A stretch of DNA of 6,659 nucleotides. Origin: Alistipes sp. (lineage in GTDB: Bacteria > Bacteroidota > Bacteroidia > Bacteroidales > Rikenellaceae). The translations under genes were made by a program, and so were the position numbers. The notes beneath the pieces are model-generated. The model saw only the letters and a list, made by a program, of their open reading frames with translations, searched no databases and had not been told where the DNA came from. The stretch covers positions 1 to 6,659 of the forward strand of contig JAGBYV010000053.1 of assembly GCA_017628595.1 (NCBI GenBank). Direction: 5' to 3'. The stretch's first letter is position 1. Every line of letters begins with the position of its first letter. Of this stretch, positions 5,791 through 6,659 are shown piece after piece.

Positions 5791-6162
5791 TTAGAAGGGC
5801 AGATCGTCCACCTCGGCCATGGGGGCTGCAGGTGCTGCGTACGAAGGCTCCTCGGCAAAGGGAGGCATATCGGGCATTGCGGGGGCTGCGGCCTCCTCCT
5901 GCTTGGGCTGTACACGCCATGCGCGTACGTCGGTGTACCACTTGCCGTTAAACTCGCGTGACTCGATGTTCACCGATACGGTGTATGTCGCACCCTCACG
6001 CAGGCGCGCTACGTCAGACTCCTTGTTGAAAAATATTACGCATATCTTGCGCGAAAACTCCTGGGGCAACTCGAAGATCACCTCCTGACGCTGCCACTCA
6101 CCACGGGCTGATGTACCTTTGGTAGCAGGCAATATCTTATAAACTACGCCTTCAAATTCCAT
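5791..6162 (-). CDS. DUF3127 family protein with SSB-like acidic C-terminal tip
   Basis: 123 residues. Residues 1-85 match the DUF3127 pattern common in Bacteroidota: MEFEGVVYKILP at the start, GEWQRQEVIFEL (21-32), RKICVIFF (38-45), LREGATYTVSVNIESREFNG (54-73) and KWYTDVRAWRV (74-84). This looks like a small OB-type beta barrel. Residues 86-115 are an Ala/Pro/Glu-rich flexible linker, and the protein ends in VDDLPF (118-123). That layout (OB-like domain, low-complexity linker, acidic-hydrophobic tip) copies bacterial single-stranded DNA-binding protein, whose last residues (DDIPF in E. coli) recruit repair and replication proteins. A nucleic-acid role is inferred, not shown. It is a single gene with its own promoter candidate, facing the FKBP operon across a shared terminator. 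There is no signal peptide, so it should be cytosolic. Confidence 0.88.
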   Translation of the reverse strand: MEFEGVVYKILPATKGTSARGEWQRQEVIFELPQEFSRKICVIFFNKESDVARLREGATYTVSVNIESREFNGKWYTDVRAWRVQPKQEEAAAPAMPDMPPFAEEPSYAAPAAPMAEVDDLPF

Positions 6163-6202
6163 ACTATTGTCGTTATAAAGTTATAAATTCGTTTTGTGAG
6201 GC

Positions 6203-6235
6203 TAAAGATAGTGATTTTTGGCAGAATAGCGCAAC
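6203..6235 (-). promoter_or_regulatory. Promoter candidate for the DUF3127 gene
   Basis: On the minus strand GTTG (6235-6232) is followed after 21 bp by TATCTTTA (6210-6203). The second box is 7 of 8 matches to TAnnTTTG and the first is a partial -33 TTTG. Transcription would start near 6197, about 35 nt before the ATG at 6162. The spacing fits the Bacteroidota consensus. Because neither box is perfect, this call is moderate. Confidence 0.5.
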
Positions 6236-6248
6236 GCAGAGTCAAAAA

Positions 6249-6659
6249 CTACTCTTCGACAAAGACGATTTTTCCACTCTTCTCGCCGAATACCTCCTCC
6301 AGACTCTTGGCTACCGTATCATCGTATATGTAGATCTTACCCTCGCTACCCCATGAACCGGCACTTGCGCCACGATGCTGGATGTAGGTGTTGTTCGCGA
6401 GCGTTGGCATCGATTCGCTCTTGGCTGCAGCGATGTTGAGCAGATCGCGCGTGCTGCGGTCGAAGATGTTGTTAGCAACGACGAAGTTTGATGCATTGTT
6501 TGTGTGGTGGCTCCACGATTTGATGTGAGCCGGTGTCTCCTTGTCGGGACGCTGGTTACCCCAGCCATAGCCTGCACGGCGCATGATATTGTTAGCAATG
6601 AGAATCTCCTCCATCTGATGCGTCTGGATGGTATCCTCGCGGCCGAGGAAATACTCAAC
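6249..6659 (-). CDS. Right-handed parallel beta-helix protein, C-terminal end (cut by the right edge)
   Basis: The reading frame is open from the right edge to TAG at 6251-6249, giving the last 136 residues of a larger leftward gene. The ATG at 6614 is internal, because 15 further codons upstream (VEYFLGREDTIQTHQ) continue in frame to the edge. Two rungs with the asparagine-ladder pattern of parallel beta-helix proteins are visible: ILIANNIMRRAGYGWG and NFVVANNIFDRSTRDLLNIA. A third, looser one is LANNTYIQHRG. Such proteins in gut Bacteroidota are often polysaccharide lyases or other glycan-active or surface proteins. The catalytic region is not in view, so the activity is unknown. The tail (KIYIYDDTVAKSLEEVFGEKSGKIVFVEE) may be a short capping element. 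No convincing terminator follows in the 86-bp gap before the DUF3127 gene. Confidence 0.75.
   Translation of the reverse strand, partial: VEYFLGREDTIQTHQMEEILIANNIMRRAGYGWGNQRPDKETPAHIKSWSHHTNNASNFVVANNIFDRSTRDLLNIAAAKSESMPTLANNTYIQHRGASAGSWGSEGKIYIYDDTVAKSLEEVFGEKSGKIVFVEE

Noticed and set aside
6163..6248. Possible terminator for the beta-helix gene in the gap before the DUF3127 gene.
   Set aside because: GCAGA occurs twice as a direct repeat rather than as an inverted one, and no stem with a T-run is present.

Overview
The window looks like chromosomal DNA from a gut-type member of the Bacteroidales (phylum Bacteroidota). Four intergenic sites match, or nearly match, the Bacteroidota promoter element TAnnTTTG. 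Shine-Dalgarno sites are weak or missing. The gene set also fits: lipoproteins with Cys at the signal-peptide end, a DUF3127 protein, a GH3 glycosidase lipoprotein and a PdxB-based vitamin B6 pathway. By eye the base composition is close to even or slightly G+C-rich, which would suit an Alistipes- or Prevotella-like relative, but the sequence does not fix the genus.

Layout: (1) Positions 1-3881 are a leftward block. In transcription order it holds pdxB, a class-2 dihydroorotate-dehydrogenase homologue, a full two-domain CinA, and the N-terminal third or less of a GH3 beta-glucosidase-type lipoprotein cut by the left edge. The PyrD homologue and CinA are 3 bp apart and surely co-transcribed. 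pdxB and the PyrD homologue are 76 bp apart with a separate promoter candidate between them. (2) Positions 3882-3987 are a short divergent promoter region. (3) Positions 3988-5713 are a rightward pair of FKBP-type peptidyl-prolyl isomerase lipoproteins, 28 bp apart. (4) Positions 5734-5772 carry a strong bidirectional terminator at a convergent junction. (5) Positions 5791-6162 are a leftward DUF3127 protein with an SSB-like C-terminal tip. (6) Positions 6249-6659 are the C-terminal end of a leftward parallel beta-helix protein cut by the right edge.

Together these are mostly housekeeping cofactor and nucleotide genes (PLP synthesis, a flavin dehydrogenase homologue, NMN deamidation), envelope folding factors and two carbohydrate-related proteins at the edges. 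I see no phage, transposon, CRISPR, tRNA or rRNA. I do not find a clearly new multi-gene system. The most unusual item is the PyrD homologue: it keeps the fold and the FMN lysine but has lost nearly every residue that normally contacts orotate, including the catalytic serine. Other points worth a look are the SSB-like tip on the DUF3127 protein, the unequal FKBP pair and a 16-bp palindrome in the leader of the PyrD homologue.
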